A stretch of DNA of 64,000 bases. Source: RPQJ01 sp963744735 (GTDB lineage: Bacteria > Pseudomonadota > Gammaproteobacteria > Steroidobacterales > Steroidobacteraceae). Location: NCBI GenBank assembly GCA_963744735.1, contig CAVUVH010000001.1, positions 317,708-381,707 on the forward strand. Reading direction: 5' to 3'. The notes below the pieces were generated by a model. The model made no database searches and was not told the DNA's origin. It saw only the letters and a program-made list of their open reading frames with translations. Both the position numbers and the translations under genes were made by a program. Within the stretch, counting starts at the first letter, position 1. Each line of letters opens with the position of its first letter. Below, piece by piece: positions 1 to 8,952 of the stretch.

Positions 1-1
1 C

Positions 2-301
2 CTGGTTCGTGTCGACAGCGACCGGATCGAGGTCTGCACGGGGCTGCCCGTCTGGGTCATTTTTGCAGAACTGCAGAAGCAGGGCCCCGTGGGGTTCTCG
101 CTCGACAGCCTGCAGTACACGGTGCGTGACCAGGAAATGGGCGACCTGATGGTCTTCATCTCCAGGCCGCAGCCGCTGCGCGAGTTTCTCGAGATCGCGC
201 TGCCCGAGGCTGTGGCCCTCTGCGACCGTGCCGCAGACGACTTCAAGTGGGTTGCCTTCGAGCGGTACGAACCCGACGAGCCGCCCGCGGCGCCTGACTA
301 G
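2..301 (+). CDS. Hypothetical protein, C-terminal part (truncated by window edge)
   Basis: The frame is open from base 2 to a TAG at 299-301, so only the last 99 residues are seen and the true start lies outside the window. The fragment is soluble, mixed alpha/beta in look, without signal peptide or membrane segment, and ends in a short acidic, proline-rich tail (DEPPAAPD). It runs convergently into ftsX with 3 bases between the stops. I do not recognise the family; continuity of the frame with ordinary high-GC codon use is the only support that it is coding. Confidence 0.6.
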   Translation: MVRVDSDRIEVCTGLPVWVIFAELQKQGPVGFSLDSLQYTVRDQEMGDLMVFISRPQPLREFLEIALPEAVALCDRAADDFKWVAFERYEPDEPPAAPD

Positions 302-304
302 CGG

Positions 305-1219
305 CTACTTGGGCTCGATCTCGCGCAGCTCGCGCGTGGCGACGATGAACGACCCGAGCCAGCCCAGCAGCGCGCCGCCGAACAGCAGCGCCAGCCAGCC
401 GACGAGTCCGACACCCTGCAGCTGGAACTGGCTGCCGTACAGGCCCGCGATCCGCTGCACCGGATCGCTCAGGACGGCGACCACGATCGCGACGATGATC
501 CCGGCGGTGATGCCGCCGCTCAGCCCGTACCAGACCCCGTTGTAGAGGAACGGCCGGCGCACGAACGCATCGCTGCCGCCGACGAGCTTGGTGACCTCGA
601 TCTCGCCGCGCCGGTTCTCGATGTCGAGCCGGATGGTGTTGCCGACGATGACCAGGATGCCCAGCGCGAACAGTCCGGCGGCCAGGAACACGCCGCGCCG
701 CACGACGTCGAGGATCGCGTTGAAGCGGCTGACCCACTCGGTGTCGAGCTGCACGATCTCGACGCCCTCGATCTTGCGCAGCTCTTCCGACAGCGTCTGC
801 ACGCGCCCTGCCTCGCGGAACTCGGCATCGGGCCGCACCACCAGCGCGTGCGGCAGCGGATTGTCCTTGAGTGCGTCGAGCGCCGCGCCGAAACCCGAGT
901 TGCGGCGGAACTCGGCCAGCGCGGCGTCGGCCTCGATCAGCGTCACCGCATCGACGTCGCGCCGCTGGCGGATGCGCTCGGCCGCGCGCTTCGCCTGCTC
1001 CAGCGACGCGTCCGGCTTCATGTACACGGAAATGTCGAGTGCGCTGCTCCAGCCGCCGCTCGCGCTGCGCACGTTCTGCACCAGCACGTGCAGGCAGGCC
1101 GGCAGCGCCAGCGCGATGCCGATCACGACGATGGTCAGCAGCGTCGCAAACGGCTGCTGCCACAGCCGGCCGAGCGAGCCGACCATGGTCTGGAAATGCC
1201 GTTCGAGCCACTGGTTCAT
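305..1219 (-). CDS. ftsX: Cell division protein FtsX
   Basis: FtsX is the membrane subunit of the FtsEX complex, which controls peptidoglycan hydrolases at the division septum. The 304-residue product has the family length and layout: a short cytoplasmic N-terminus, first membrane segment around residues 22-45, a large periplasmic loop of about 130 residues, and three hydrophobic segments near 168-190, 225-250 and 270-292. The motif around residues 195-208 (NTIRLDIENRRGEIEV) is the characteristic conserved block after the second segment. It follows ftsE by 3 bases in the order ftsY-ftsE-ftsX typical of gammaproteobacteria, so it is almost surely co-transcribed. Confidence 0.95.
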   Translation of the reverse strand: MNQWLERHFQTMVGSLGRLWQQPFATLLTIVVIGIALALPACLHVLVQNVRSASGGWSSALDISVYMKPDASLEQAKRAAERIRQRRDVDAVTLIEADAALAEFRRNSGFGAALDALKDNPLPHALVVRPDAEFREAGRVQTLSEELRKIEGVEIVQLDTEWVSRFNAILDVVRRGVFLAAGLFALGILVIVGNTIRLDIENRRGEIEVTKLVGGSDAFVRRPFLYNGVWYGLSGGITAGIIVAIVVAVLSDPVQRIAGLYGSQFQLQGVGLVGWLALLFGGALLGWLGSFIVATRELREIEPK

Positions 1220-1222
1220 GGC

Positions 1223-1925
1223 TCAGTCCGCCCGGATTTCCGGCAGCAGGGGCTCCGGCTGCGCGTCCCACGCCTCGACCGCGCGGCCCTGCGCCAGGAT
1301 CACGCGCCGCACGCCGTAAGCGTTCGATCAGGTGGATGTCGTGGCTCGCAATCAGCACCGTGACGCCGACCTCGTTGAAGCGCTTGAAGATGTTCATGAC
1401 CTCGATCGCGAGATCCGGATCGAGGTTGCCGGTCGGCTCGTCCGCGATCAGCAGCGCCGGCTTGCCGACGATGGCGCGCGCGATGCCCACGCGCTGCTGC
1501 TCGCCGGTCGACAGTTCGATCGGGCGCGTCCGCTCGCGGCCGAGCAGGCCCACCTGGTCGAGCGCGGCGCGCACGCGCTTCTGGATCTCCTGCTCCGGCA
1601 CGCCGGCGATCACCAGCGGCAGGCCGACGTTGTCGTAGACCGGGCGGTCCATCAGCAGCTTGTGGTCCTGGAACACGACGCCGATCTGGCGGCGGAACGC
1701 GGGGATGTCCCTGCGCCTGACGGTCGTGGTGTTCTGGCCGTTCACCACCAGCGTGCCGCGCGTCGGCCGCTCGATCAGCGCGATCAGCTTGAGCAGCGTG
1801 CTCTTGCCCGCGCCGGAATGGCCGGTCAGGAACACCATCTCGCCGCGCGCGATCTCGAGCGACAGGTCGCTCACGGCCTCGCGGCCGTTGGGATAGCGCT
1901 TCGAGACGTGGTCGAAGCGGATCAT
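1223..1925 (-). CDS. ftsE: Cell division ATP-binding protein FtsE (frameshifted near 1319)
   Basis: ATPase partner of FtsX, an ABC-type nucleotide-binding protein. Visible motifs: Walker A GHSGAGKST (residues 35-43), Q-loop VVFQDHKLL, signature LSTGEQQRVGIARAIV, Walker B LLIADEPTGNLD, and switch His in ASHD. After ASHDIHLIER the reading frame breaks: one surplus T in a TT at about 1319-1321 shifts the frame; removing it gives YGVRRVILAQGRAVEAWD and a TGA at 1225-1223, just before ftsX. Without this repair the frame runs antisense-like through ftsX to 243, which is an artefact. The ATG overlaps the ftsY stop by 4 bases. An essential-type gene with intact flanks suggests sequence error rather than true loss. 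Confidence 0.93.
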
Positions 1926-2974
1926 GCGCCGGGGCCCGTGTGCTTGCCCGGGCGCAGCACGGCATCGACGAACGCGTCCGCGTCGAACACGTCGAAGTCC
2001 GCCGCCGTCTCGCCGATGCCGATGTAGCGGATCGGCAGCTTGAGCGCGTCGGCGATCGCCAGCACGATGCCGCCCTTGGCGGTGCCGTCGAGCTTGGTCA
2101 TCACCAGCCCGGTGACGCCCACGGCCTGGTGGAACTGCTGCGCCTGCGCCAGCGCGTTCTGCCCCTGGCCGGCGTCGAGCACCAGCAGCACCTCGTGCGG
2201 CGCGGTCGGGTCGAGGCGGCCGAGCACGCGGCGCACCTTCTTCAGTTCTTCCATCAGGTTGCTTTGCGTGTGCAGGCGGCCGGCCGTGTCGGCAATCAGC
2301 ACGTCGATACCGCGCGCCTGCGCGGACTGCAGCGCGTCGAAGGTGACCGCGGCCGGATCCGCCCCGGCGCCCTGCGCGATCACCGGCACCTGGTTGCGTT
2401 CGCCCCAGACCTGCAGCTGCTCGATCGCCGCCGCGCGGAAGGTGTCGCCGGCGGCGAGCATCACCTTGCGACCCTCGCCGGTGAACAGGTGCGCGAGCTT
2501 GCCGATCGTCGTCGTCTTGCCGGAGCCGTTCACGCCGACGACCAGCACCACGTAGGGCTTCCTGGCGGCGTCGATCACCAGCGGCTGCGCAACCGGCTGC
2601 AGGATCTCGAGCATCGCGCTGCGCAGCGCGCCCAGCAGCGCATCGAGGTCGTCGAGTTCCTGCCGCTGCACACGCTTGCGCAGCGAGCCCAGGATCTTCT
2701 CGGTGGTCTCGATGCCGACGTCGGCGGCGATCAGCCGCGTCTCGAGCTCGTCGAGGACGTTCTCGTCGATCCTGCCGCCGGGCAGCAGGTTGGCGAGGTC
2801 GTAGGTGAGCCAGGAGTTGCCGCGATTGAGCTTCGCGCGCATGCGCGCGAGCCAGCCGCTGCGGGACGGTTCGGCGCCCGCCGCCGGCGCCACCGTCGAT
2901 TGCGCTGCGACATCGTCCGCGGCCGGATCGGCGTCGCCCGGCGCTTTTTTCGTGCGGAAATTGAACAGGCCCAT
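1922..2974 (-). CDS. ftsY: Signal recognition particle receptor FtsY
   Basis: SRP receptor GTPase that docks ribosome-SRP complexes at the inner membrane. The 350-residue product has a short acidic, alanine-rich A domain (residues 1-60), a helical N domain, then the NG GTPase domain with G1 GVNGSGKTTTIGKLA, the DTFRAAA motif, G3 DTAGRLHTQ, G4 TKLDGTAKGG and the C-terminal GIGE motif. Length is on the short side because the A domain is small. First gene of the ftsY-ftsE-ftsX run; the ftsE start overlaps its stop (ATGA). Confidence 0.97.
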   Translation of the reverse strand: MGLFNFRTKKAPGDADPAADDVAAQSTVAPAAGAEPSRSGWLARMRAKLNRGNSWLTYDLANLLPGGRIDENVLDELETRLIAADVGIETTEKILGSLRKRVQRQELDDLDALLGALRSAMLEILQPVAQPLVIDAARKPYVVLVVGVNGSGKTTTIGKLAHLFTGEGRKVMLAAGDTFRAAAIEQLQVWGERNQVPVIAQGAGADPAAVTFDALQSAQARGIDVLIADTAGRLHTQSNLMEELKKVRRVLGRLDPTAPHEVLLVLDAGQGQNALAQAQQFHQAVGVTGLVMTKLDGTAKGGIVLAIADALKLPIRYIGIGETAADFDVFDADAFVDAVLRPGKHTGPGA

Positions 2975-3024
2975 GTAGCGGTCGCGGCGTCCGGGACGGG
3001 TGGAGCGGCGATTGTAGCGGAGCG

Positions 3025-3056
3025 CAAAAAAGAAGGGCGGGATCGCTCCCGCCCTT
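3025..3056 (-). terminator. Rho-independent terminator of the lipase gene
   Basis: A perfect 10-bp stem (3033-3042 with 3047-3056, tetraloop 3043-3046) is followed in the minus-strand direction by a run of U (complement of A3025-A3030). It lies 26 bases beyond the lipase stop and upstream of ftsY, so it ends leftward transcription before the ftsYEX operon. Confidence 0.88.
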
Positions 3057-3081
3057 CCTCAGGCCAGTAACGGTGGCTGGA

Positions 3082-5265
3082 TCAGTCCAGGTCGAGCACC
3101 GCCGGGTCCGTGAGCGTCACGAACGGACCGCCCGGCGACCACGGCTGTCGCCGCGAAATACGCGGCCTGCATCTGCATTTCGAGAGTCACCGCCGGGCTG
3201 ACCCGAGTCGAGCAGCGATGCCGTGACTGCCCTGGCTGAACACCGTGCTAGGCGCCTCGGGACCGACCGGATTCGGGCCGAGCGTCGTGACCTTCTCCAG
3301 GCCCGCTGGCCGCGATCAGCGAGTCGGTGGCGCGTTCGGACCGTCGGTGTCGCCGATGACCTCGAACAGTAGCACCGGATGCATGCGCCGCCGCGCCCTT
3401 GATGTGGTTGATACGGGTCGCCCGCATCGAGCACCGCCTGCACGTCGCGGAAGACCATGAAGTAGTTATAGGTAGTAGGCCGGCGCCCGGGCGCTGACCA
3501 GCGGCTTGGCGACGTGTGCCGAAGCGACCTGAGTCGATCCTGTGCGAGCAGCGAGATGGGACCGCCCGGCACTCGCGAGTACCGCGGTCCGGAGGTCGCT
3601 CGACGAACTTCACGTGCGGCGCGCCGGAGATGGCGCCCTGCGAGTGAGCCGATGAAGTGGACCTGCGTCGCGTCGATGACCGACCGGCACCAGCCCGGTG
3701 CGGGGTGGCGATGGCAAGCCGGTGATCGACTTCGTCAGCTGGCCCATGTCGACCGAGCTTTGCCGCAGGTTGTCGCGGAACACCAGCGGACTGAAGAAGT
3801 TGATAGAGGTCAGGCCGTTCACGCCGCCCGAAGGGTCGATCTGGCCATCGGGGCCGGCTGCGCCCGTCGTGTTGTTCATGAGGTCGATGTCGAAGGTGCG
3901 CTCCGTGGCGCCGAAGCACTGCGGCTTGGCCGGGAGTGCAGATAGAACGGGCTGGTCGTGTCGGTGATGCCGTGCAACGGCAGGTCGATCGCTGCCACGG
4001 CGATGCACGCCCTCGGCGTAGGCGTCGGCGATCGGCAGCGCATGCGTACGGTTCGCCGGTGATGCCGTGCTGGAAGATCGACCACGGGCCAGCCGGCTGC
4101 CGGCTTGCCCGTCGGGCAGTCCCGTTCGGCACGGTCGCGTTCGGAACCGTGACCAGCAGGGGAACCGTCAGCGTGGGGTCCTGGCCCGTCGGGATGACCG
4201 GCGTCGGGTTGAACATCGTCAGGTTGGAGCCGCCCGCGCCCGTCCAGTTCTTCGTCAGGACCGCAGCCGAGTCGTTCGCATTGGCCGGCCGCGTCAGGTA
4301 GTACGGCAGCTGCGTCGAGCCGACGTAGATGTCTGCACCGCCGAAATTGGCGCTGACGACGCTCGTCGTCAGGCCGGTGGGCACGACCAGCGTCGGCTGC
4401 GCCGTGGCACGTGGCGGTGGTTACGGCCAGCACGTCGTCGACCGACTGCGTGGAGAACCACCACGACACGATGACTTTGGCCGGGTCTACGCCCGCGACT
4501 GCGTTGGCAATGCCGAGGTGCGCCTTGCGTGACCGCGCAGAGACCCTGGTACTTGACCGCGAGGGTAGCGCAGCTGGCGGGCGGCTTGACGCTGGCGTAC
4601 ACCGTGTCGGCTGCGAAAGCCTGCCCGTCGGTGGCCTTGAGGTCGTCGGTGATGACGACGACGTAACCGACGTTGAGGACCTTGCCCGCGTCGGGGCCGC
4701 CGCTGTTCGCCGCCGGGCCCCTGCTCGCTTCGAGCGGCTTGAGCGGGACGACGCGCAGGAACCTCCCATCGGAGTCGATCGACGAGTCGACCTCAGCGAT
4801 GAAGTCGGTGCCGTACGTGAGCACGCCGGCGACGGGGCTCGCCGCGCCAGCGGGCAGGCAAGTGGGGCTGGTCGCACGGTGCCTTGGTCGTGTGGTCGAC
4901 CCAGAGCTTGAGCACCTTGACCGAGGTTCCGTTCACCGTCGCGGGATCGATCGGCGCGTTGAAGCTCGTATCGATCGGCGCGTTCGTCGACCAGCCGTCC
5001 AGCGCATTGAGCGCCGGACTGCAAGCGGATGCCACGTGACGGCCGCCGGAATGTTGAGCGTGCCATCCGTGGAACCCGTGAAATAGAAATCGAACGGGTA
5101 GGGCACCTTGCCAGTGACGTCGCTGAAATTCGCGATGGGGGGTGACGGCGGGTCTGGCGGCGACGGATCGCCGTCCTGCGTCGAATCGCAACCCGACGAG
5201 TGAGATCGCCGATGAGGCCAACGCCAAGCGCCGGCGCGATTCACCCTGTGCCTGGTCTCGAACAT
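3082..5265 (-). pseudogene. Extracellular lipase of the Pla-1/cef type, broken by many frameshifts
   Basis: Pieces in all three minus frames join into one lipase of about 725 residues. A lipoprotein-like N-terminus (MFETRHRV, then after a frame change a lipobox LVGC near 5190) is followed by a proline-rich linker and GSTDGTLNIP, ALNALDGWSTNAPID, an Ig-like stretch, FQHGITG (oxyanion-side motif near 4070), IDLPLHGITDT, and a nucleophile elbow that reads GHSQGA once one base is removed near 3640. The C-terminus ends FVTLTDPAVLDLD before TGA at 3084-3082. At least ten frame changes occur in 2.2 kb, denser than in any neighbour. Family knowledge: these are secreted or outer-membrane lipases/phospholipases. 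Either a decaying pseudogene or a badly sequenced segment. Confidence 0.75.
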
Positions 5266-5346
5266 TTTGACTTTCCCCTCGGTTGAAGCCGCGCGGTACC
5301 ATCGCGCGATACTATTAGTCGCCCCGAAGCGTACGCTCGCCTGACG

Positions 5347-6033
5347 ATGCCGCGCAACAATCGCACGGAAACCCCGCGAGCGGACCGTTTTGCAGACGCA
5401 ACAAACGGTCCGGCAGGCGGTCCCCCGACACGCCGCGCGACCCCCGCACCGGGCGGCCGCTCCGAAGTGCGAATCATCGGCGGCGAGTGGCGCGGTCGCA
5501 AGCTGCATTTTCCATCCGTGGCCGGCCTGCGACCCACTCCGGACCGAGTCCGGGAAACCGTCTTCAACTGGTTGCAGTTCGATCTCGCAGGCCGTCGCTG
5601 CCTGGACCTGTTTGCCGGCAGCGGGGCTTTTGGCTTCGAGTCGCTGTCCCGCGGCGCGGCCGAGGTCGTGTTCGTCGAGCGCGATGCGGCGGCGGCGGAC
5701 GCGATCCGCCGGATGCTCGCGACACTGCAGTGCAACCGCGGCCAGGTCGCGCACGAGGATGCTTTCGAGTGGTTGCGCCGCTCGCCTTCGCGTCCGTTCG
5801 ACATCGTCTTCGTCGATCCGCCTTATGTTGAACAAAAGCTGGCGGCAGCCGTCGAGCAACTCGAGTGCGGCGGGTGGCTGGCCCCTGACGCCTTCATCTA
5901 CCTGGAGGACGCCGCCGTTCGTGGCGAACCGGCCTTGCCGGCAGGCTGGCGCATGCATCGCAGCAAGCGGGCCGGCGACGTCGGCTATCATCTGGCGCGA
6001 CGGGGCGCAGCGGCCCGAACGACAAACCAATAA
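5347..6033 (+). CDS. rsmD: 16S rRNA (guanine(966)-N2)-methyltransferase RsmD
   Basis: SAM-dependent methyltransferase that modifies G966 of 16S rRNA on assembled 30S subunits. Family marks: VRIIGGEWRGRKL near residue 41, RPTPDRVRETVFNWL, the SAM-binding LDLFAGSGAFGFESLSRGA, and the catalytic DPPY (in VDPPYVEQ). The 228-residue product has an extra basic, low-complexity N-terminal 35 residues compared with typical RsmD (about 190-200), so an internal start is possible. Divergent from the lipase, and 13 bases upstream of coaD, the usual rsmD-coaD pairing. Confidence 0.95.
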   Translation: MPRNNRTETPRADRFADATNGPAGGPPTRRATPAPGGRSEVRIIGGEWRGRKLHFPSVAGLRPTPDRVRETVFNWLQFDLAGRRCLDLFAGSGAFGFESLSRGAAEVVFVERDAAAADAIRRMLATLQCNRGQVAHEDAFEWLRRSPSRPFDIVFVDPPYVEQKLAAAVEQLECGGWLAPDAFIYLEDAAVRGEPALPAGWRMHRSKRAGDVGYHLARRGAAARTTNQ

Positions 6034-6046
6034 CGAGGGGGGGCGC

Positions 6047-6535
6047 ATGGGCAGTCGCGCGATGTATCCGGGGACGTTCGATCCCTTCACCAATGGCCAC
6101 AATGACCTGGTGCGGCGGGCCAGCCGGATTTTCGATCATGTGGTGGTGGCGATCGCCGCGAACCCAGGCAAGGCGCCGCTGTTTCCGCTCGAGAAGCGGA
6201 TCGAGCTGGTGCAGATCGTGCTGGCCGACCTGCCCAACGTGGAAGTGATGGGCTACACGGGCCTCACGGTGGAATTTGCGCGCAGCCACGGCCTGAACGT
6301 GATGATGCGCGGCCTGCGCGCCGTGTCGGACTTCGAGTTCGAGTTCCAGCTCGCCACCATGAGCCGGCACCTGACGGACCAGGTCGAGACCGTGTTCCTG
6401 ACGCCGACCGAGCAGTTCAATTTCATTTCGTCGACCCTGATCCGCGAGATCGCCAGTCTCGGCGGCGACATCACCGAGTTCGTGCACCCGGCGGTGGCGG
6501 CGGCACTGCAGGCGCGCTTCGCCGGCAAGAACTGA
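6047..6535 (+). CDS. coaD: Phosphopantetheine adenylyltransferase
   Basis: Catalyses the penultimate step of coenzyme A synthesis, transferring AMP from ATP to 4'-phosphopantetheine. The 162-residue protein has the nucleotidyltransferase motif YPGTFDPFTNGH at its N-terminus and the second signature FISSTLIREIASLGGD near residue 128. The start at 6047 is preceded by a strong purine-rich site (GAGGGGGG). Alternative ATG at 6062 would remove only five residues. Lies immediately after rsmD on the same strand. Confidence 0.97.
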   Translation: MGSRAMYPGTFDPFTNGHNDLVRRASRIFDHVVVAIAANPGKAPLFPLEKRIELVQIVLADLPNVEVMGYTGLTVEFARSHGLNVMMRGLRAVSDFEFEFQLATMSRHLTDQVETVFLTPTEQFNFISSTLIREIASLGGDITEFVHPAVAAALQARFAGKN

Positions 6536-6623
6536 GCGCGCAATTCGGCGTGCATGCGCCGCATTTGCGGCGTGCCCGCGGCCGGGCGGGGCCCGACCAT
6601 CGGCTGCCTCACCAGGAGCGCCG

Positions 6624-7307
6624 ATGTCCTCATTGCCGTTGCCACTCTGGCCCGAAGCGGAGCGCCCGCGCGAAAAGCTGCTGCAGTTCGGCGCCGCCGC
6701 GCTGTCCGAGGCGGAGTTGCTCGCGATCCTGCTGCAGACCGGAACGCGCGGCCGCTCGGCGGTGGATACCGCGCGGCTGCTGCTCGGCGAGTTCCGCTCG
6801 CTGCGCGGCCTGCTGACCGCGGGTCGGGAGGCGGTCTGCCGGACCCCGGGGCTGGGGGCGGCCAAGTACGCCCTGCTGCAGGCGGCGCTGGAGCTGTCGC
6901 GGCGGCATTACGCCGAGCAGATGCTGGCCGGTCCGCCGCTGGCCAACCCGCGGGCCACGCGGGAGTTCCTGAGGGCCCGACTGCGTGATCGGGAGTACGA
7001 GGTTTTTTGTTGCCTTTTCCTGGACAATCGCCACCGGGTCATCGCTTTTGACGAAGTTTTCCGGGGCACGATCGACGGCGCCAGCGTGCATCCGCGCGAG
7101 GTCGTCAAGCTGGCCCTGGCGCGCAACGCGGCGGCGGTCATCCTGTCCCACAACCATCCCTCCGGCATCGCCGAGCCCAGCCAGGCCGACGAGCTGATCA
7201 CCGGCCGGCTGCGGGACGCGCTGGCGCTGGTGGATATCCGGGTGCTGGACCACATCGTCGTCGGGGACGGTGCCTGTGTATCGTTTGCAGAGCGGGGCCT
7301 GCTATAG
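6624..7307 (+). CDS. radC: RadC family JAB-domain protein
   Basis: The 227-residue protein has the N-terminal helix-hairpin-helix region (LSEAELLAILLQTGTRG, then TPGLGAAKYALLQA) and a C-terminal MPN/JAB metallo-domain with the metal motif SHNHPSGIAEPSQAD, ending FAERGLL. The historic DNA-repair role is doubtful; the fold predicts a Zn-dependent hydrolase whose substrate is unknown. An AGGAG site lies 9 bases before the ATG. In many gammaproteobacteria radC sits, as here, between the coaBC-dut region and rpmB-rpmG. Confidence 0.94.
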   Translation: MSSLPLPLWPEAERPREKLLQFGAAALSEAELLAILLQTGTRGRSAVDTARLLLGEFRSLRGLLTAGREAVCRTPGLGAAKYALLQAALELSRRHYAEQMLAGPPLANPRATREFLRARLRDREYEVFCCLFLDNRHRVIAFDEVFRGTIDGASVHPREVVKLALARNAAAVILSHNHPSGIAEPSQADELITGRLRDALALVDIRVLDHIVVGDGACVSFAERGLL

Positions 7308-7312
7308 AAACA

Positions 7313-7421
7313 AGGGGTTAGGGACTAGGGACTAGGGACTAGGGACTAGTCAGAGGCGCAACTGCAGCATCCGATTGCTCTGCAACCTCTGACTAGCCCC
7401 TAGCCCCTAGCCCCTAGCCCC
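7313..7421. repeat. Heptad-repeat inverted element between radC and rpmB
   Basis: Four exact copies of GGGACTA (7321-7348), preceded by a degenerate copy (7314-7320), run into GTCAGAGG (7349-7356). After a 29-base centre, CCTCTGAC (7386-7393) leads into four copies of TAGCCCC (7394-7421). The two arms pair over about 36 bp, with one systematic non-Watson-Crick position per heptad. The centre holds a further 5-bp stem (TGCAG 7363-7367 with CTGCA 7380-7384). Non-coding; may act as a transcript end or as an interspersed repeat. Confidence 0.9.
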
Positions 7422-7437
7422 TTTCAGGCCCCGGGAC

Positions 7438-7466
7438 TTGCCCGAATCCGGCGGCACTGGTATAAA
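7438..7466 (+). promoter_or_regulatory. Probable sigma-70 promoter of rpmB-rpmG
   Basis: TTGCCC (7438-7443) and TATAAA (7461-7466) are separated by exactly 17 bases and lie 59 bases before the rpmB start, just beyond the heptad element. Good match to the housekeeping consensus, as expected for ribosomal protein genes. Confidence 0.75.
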
Positions 7467-7525
7467 ACGCGGCTCGTTTAAGGGGTCCGCCCGTCGGCCG
7501 GCCCGTCTGTTACAGGATCACCACC

Positions 7526-7762
7526 ATGTCGAGAGTCTGCCAGGTCACCGGCAAGCGGCCGATGAGCGGGAACACCGTTTCCCATGCCAACAACCGTAAG
7601 CGCCGTCGCTTCCTGCCGAACCTGCACACGCAGCGTTTCTGGCTCGAGACGGAAAAGCGCTGGGTCAGCCTGCGTGTGTCGGGCAATGCCATGCGCACGA
7701 TCGACAAGAAGGGCGTCGAAGCCGTCGTGAACGAGCTGCGCGCCCAGGGCGTCAAGGTCTGA
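7526..7762 (+). CDS. rpmB: 50S ribosomal protein L28
   Basis: The 78-residue, strongly basic protein begins MSRVCQVTGKRPMSGNTVSH and contains NNRKRRRFLPNLHTQRFW, both typical of bacterial L28; length is normal. L28 is a component of the large ribosomal subunit. First gene of the rpmB-rpmG operon, 28 bases ahead of rpmG, transcribed from the promoter at 7438-7466. Confidence 0.98.
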   Translation: MSRVCQVTGKRPMSGNTVSHANNRKRRRFLPNLHTQRFWLETEKRWVSLRVSGNAMRTIDKKGVEAVVNELRAQGVKV

Positions 7763-7790
7763 CGGCCCGGCAGCAGCAGGAGTCTCCATC

Positions 7791-7946
7791 ATGCGCGACA
7801 AGATCAAGCTCGTTTCGACCGCCGGCACCGGCCACTTCTACACCACGACCAAGAACAAGCGTCTCCACCCGGAGAAGCTCGAGGTCAAGAAGTTCGACCC
7901 CAAGGCCCGCAAGCACGTGACGTACAAGGAAGCCAAGATCAAGTAA
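7791..7946 (+). CDS. rpmG: 50S ribosomal protein L33
   Basis: Encodes 51 residues beginning MRDKIKLVSTAGTGHFYTTT and ending HVTYKEAKIK, a full-length L33. It lacks the Cys pairs of the zinc-binding L33 form, so it is the C-minus type. Second gene of the operon, closed by the terminator at 7972-7999. Confidence 0.98.
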   Translation: MRDKIKLVSTAGTGHFYTTTKNKRLHPEKLEVKKFDPKARKHVTYKEAKIK

Positions 7947-7971
7947 TCCTTGGTCGAGCTTTCGTCTCACG

Positions 7972-7999
7972 AAAAACCCGCCCCCCGGCGGGTTTTTTT
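7972..7999 (+). terminator. Rho-independent terminator of rpmB-rpmG
   Basis: An 11-bp stem (7972-7982 with 7987-7997) around a CCCC loop ends in a run of seven T. The A-run at the 5' side makes it potentially two-way. Confidence 0.93.
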
Positions 8000-8050
8000 A
8001 TTGGGTTAAATAGGCTGTCAAACAGGTCAAACAGGGACGCTACCCATTTA

Positions 8051-8866
8051 ATGCCTGAGTTACCGGAAGTCGAAACCACGCGCCGTGGTGTGCGCGAGGC
8101 GCTCGTCGGTCGCACGGTCGCGGCTTTCGACCTGCGCGAGCCGCGGCTGCGCTGGCGCGTCGATGCGGCGCTGGCCGGTACGCTGACGGGCCAACGCATC
8201 CTCGATGTGCGCCGTCGCGCCAAGTACCTGCTGATCGACCTCGAGCGCGGCTCGCTGATCGCCCATCTCGGCATGTCGGGCAGCCTGCGCGTGATGCCGC
8301 AGGGATCGCCGCGACTGCTGCACGATCACTACGACCTCGTGCTCGATTCAGGCCAGTGCCTGCGCTTCAACGATCCGCGCCGCTTCGGCAGTCTGCTCTG
8401 GTGCGTCGGCAACCCCGCTGAACATCCGCTGCTCGCCAACCTGGGCCCGGAACCACTGGAAGACGGGCTGACCGCGACCTACCTCGCCACCCGGGCCAGG
8501 CGCCGCAAGGCGGCGGTGAAGCTGTTCCTGATGGATCAGCGGATCGTGGTCGGGGTGGGCAACATCTACGCCAGCGAAGCCCTCTACCGGGCGGGTGTGC
8601 GGCCGCGCCGGGCTGCGGGCCGGATCAAGGCGGCGGAGTGGCAGCGGATCGTCGACTCGGTGCGCGCCGTGCTCGGCGAGGCGATCCGCCAGGGCGGCAC
8701 GACGCTCCGCGATTACGTCAACGCCGACGGTACCCCGGGGTACTTCCGCCAGCAGTTGTACGTGTACGAGCGCGCCGGCGAGCCCTGCCGGCGCTGCCGC
8801 ACGCCGATCCGGCACCTCGTGCAGGGCCAGCGATCCACCTACTACTGCCCGGAATGCCAGCAATAG
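8051..8866 (+). CDS. mutM: Formamidopyrimidine-DNA glycosylase (Fpg)
   Basis: Base-excision repair enzyme removing 8-oxoguanine and formamidopyrimidines, with AP-lyase activity. The mature N-terminus PELPEVETTRRGV carries the catalytic Pro2 and Glu3; the H2TH region has VGVGNIYASEALYRAGV; the C-terminal zinc finger is CRRCRTP...YYCPEC. At 271 residues it is full length. It follows the rpmBG terminator and so has its own transcription start. Confidence 0.98.
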   Translation: MPELPEVETTRRGVREALVGRTVAAFDLREPRLRWRVDAALAGTLTGQRILDVRRRAKYLLIDLERGSLIAHLGMSGSLRVMPQGSPRLLHDHYDLVLDSGQCLRFNDPRRFGSLLWCVGNPAEHPLLANLGPEPLEDGLTATYLATRARRRKAAVKLFLMDQRIVVGVGNIYASEALYRAGVRPRRAAGRIKAAEWQRIVDSVRAVLGEAIRQGGTTLRDYVNADGTPGYFRQQLYVYERAGEPCRRCRTPIRHLVQGQRSTYYCPECQQ

Positions 8867-8952
8867 CAACCAGTTATGACCTGAGACCGCTGCGCAGAAC
8901 CGTGGATTCTCCCTTTGCGGGTCGCCGCCGGGCCGTCCCATAATCGGGCGCA

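Noticed and set aside
243..1925. A 560-residue ABC protein fused to a long Arg/Ala-rich tail
   Set aside because: The tail is FtsX read out of frame after the ftsE frameshift near 1319; ftsX itself is intact in its own frame.
1940..3070. A 376-residue plus-strand ORF opposite ftsY
   Set aside because: Shadow of ftsY with repetitive charged composition and no recognisable motif.
7321..7421. CRISPR-like array from the heptad repeats
   Set aside because: Units are 7 bases, contiguous without spacers, and the two arms form one inverted repeat.
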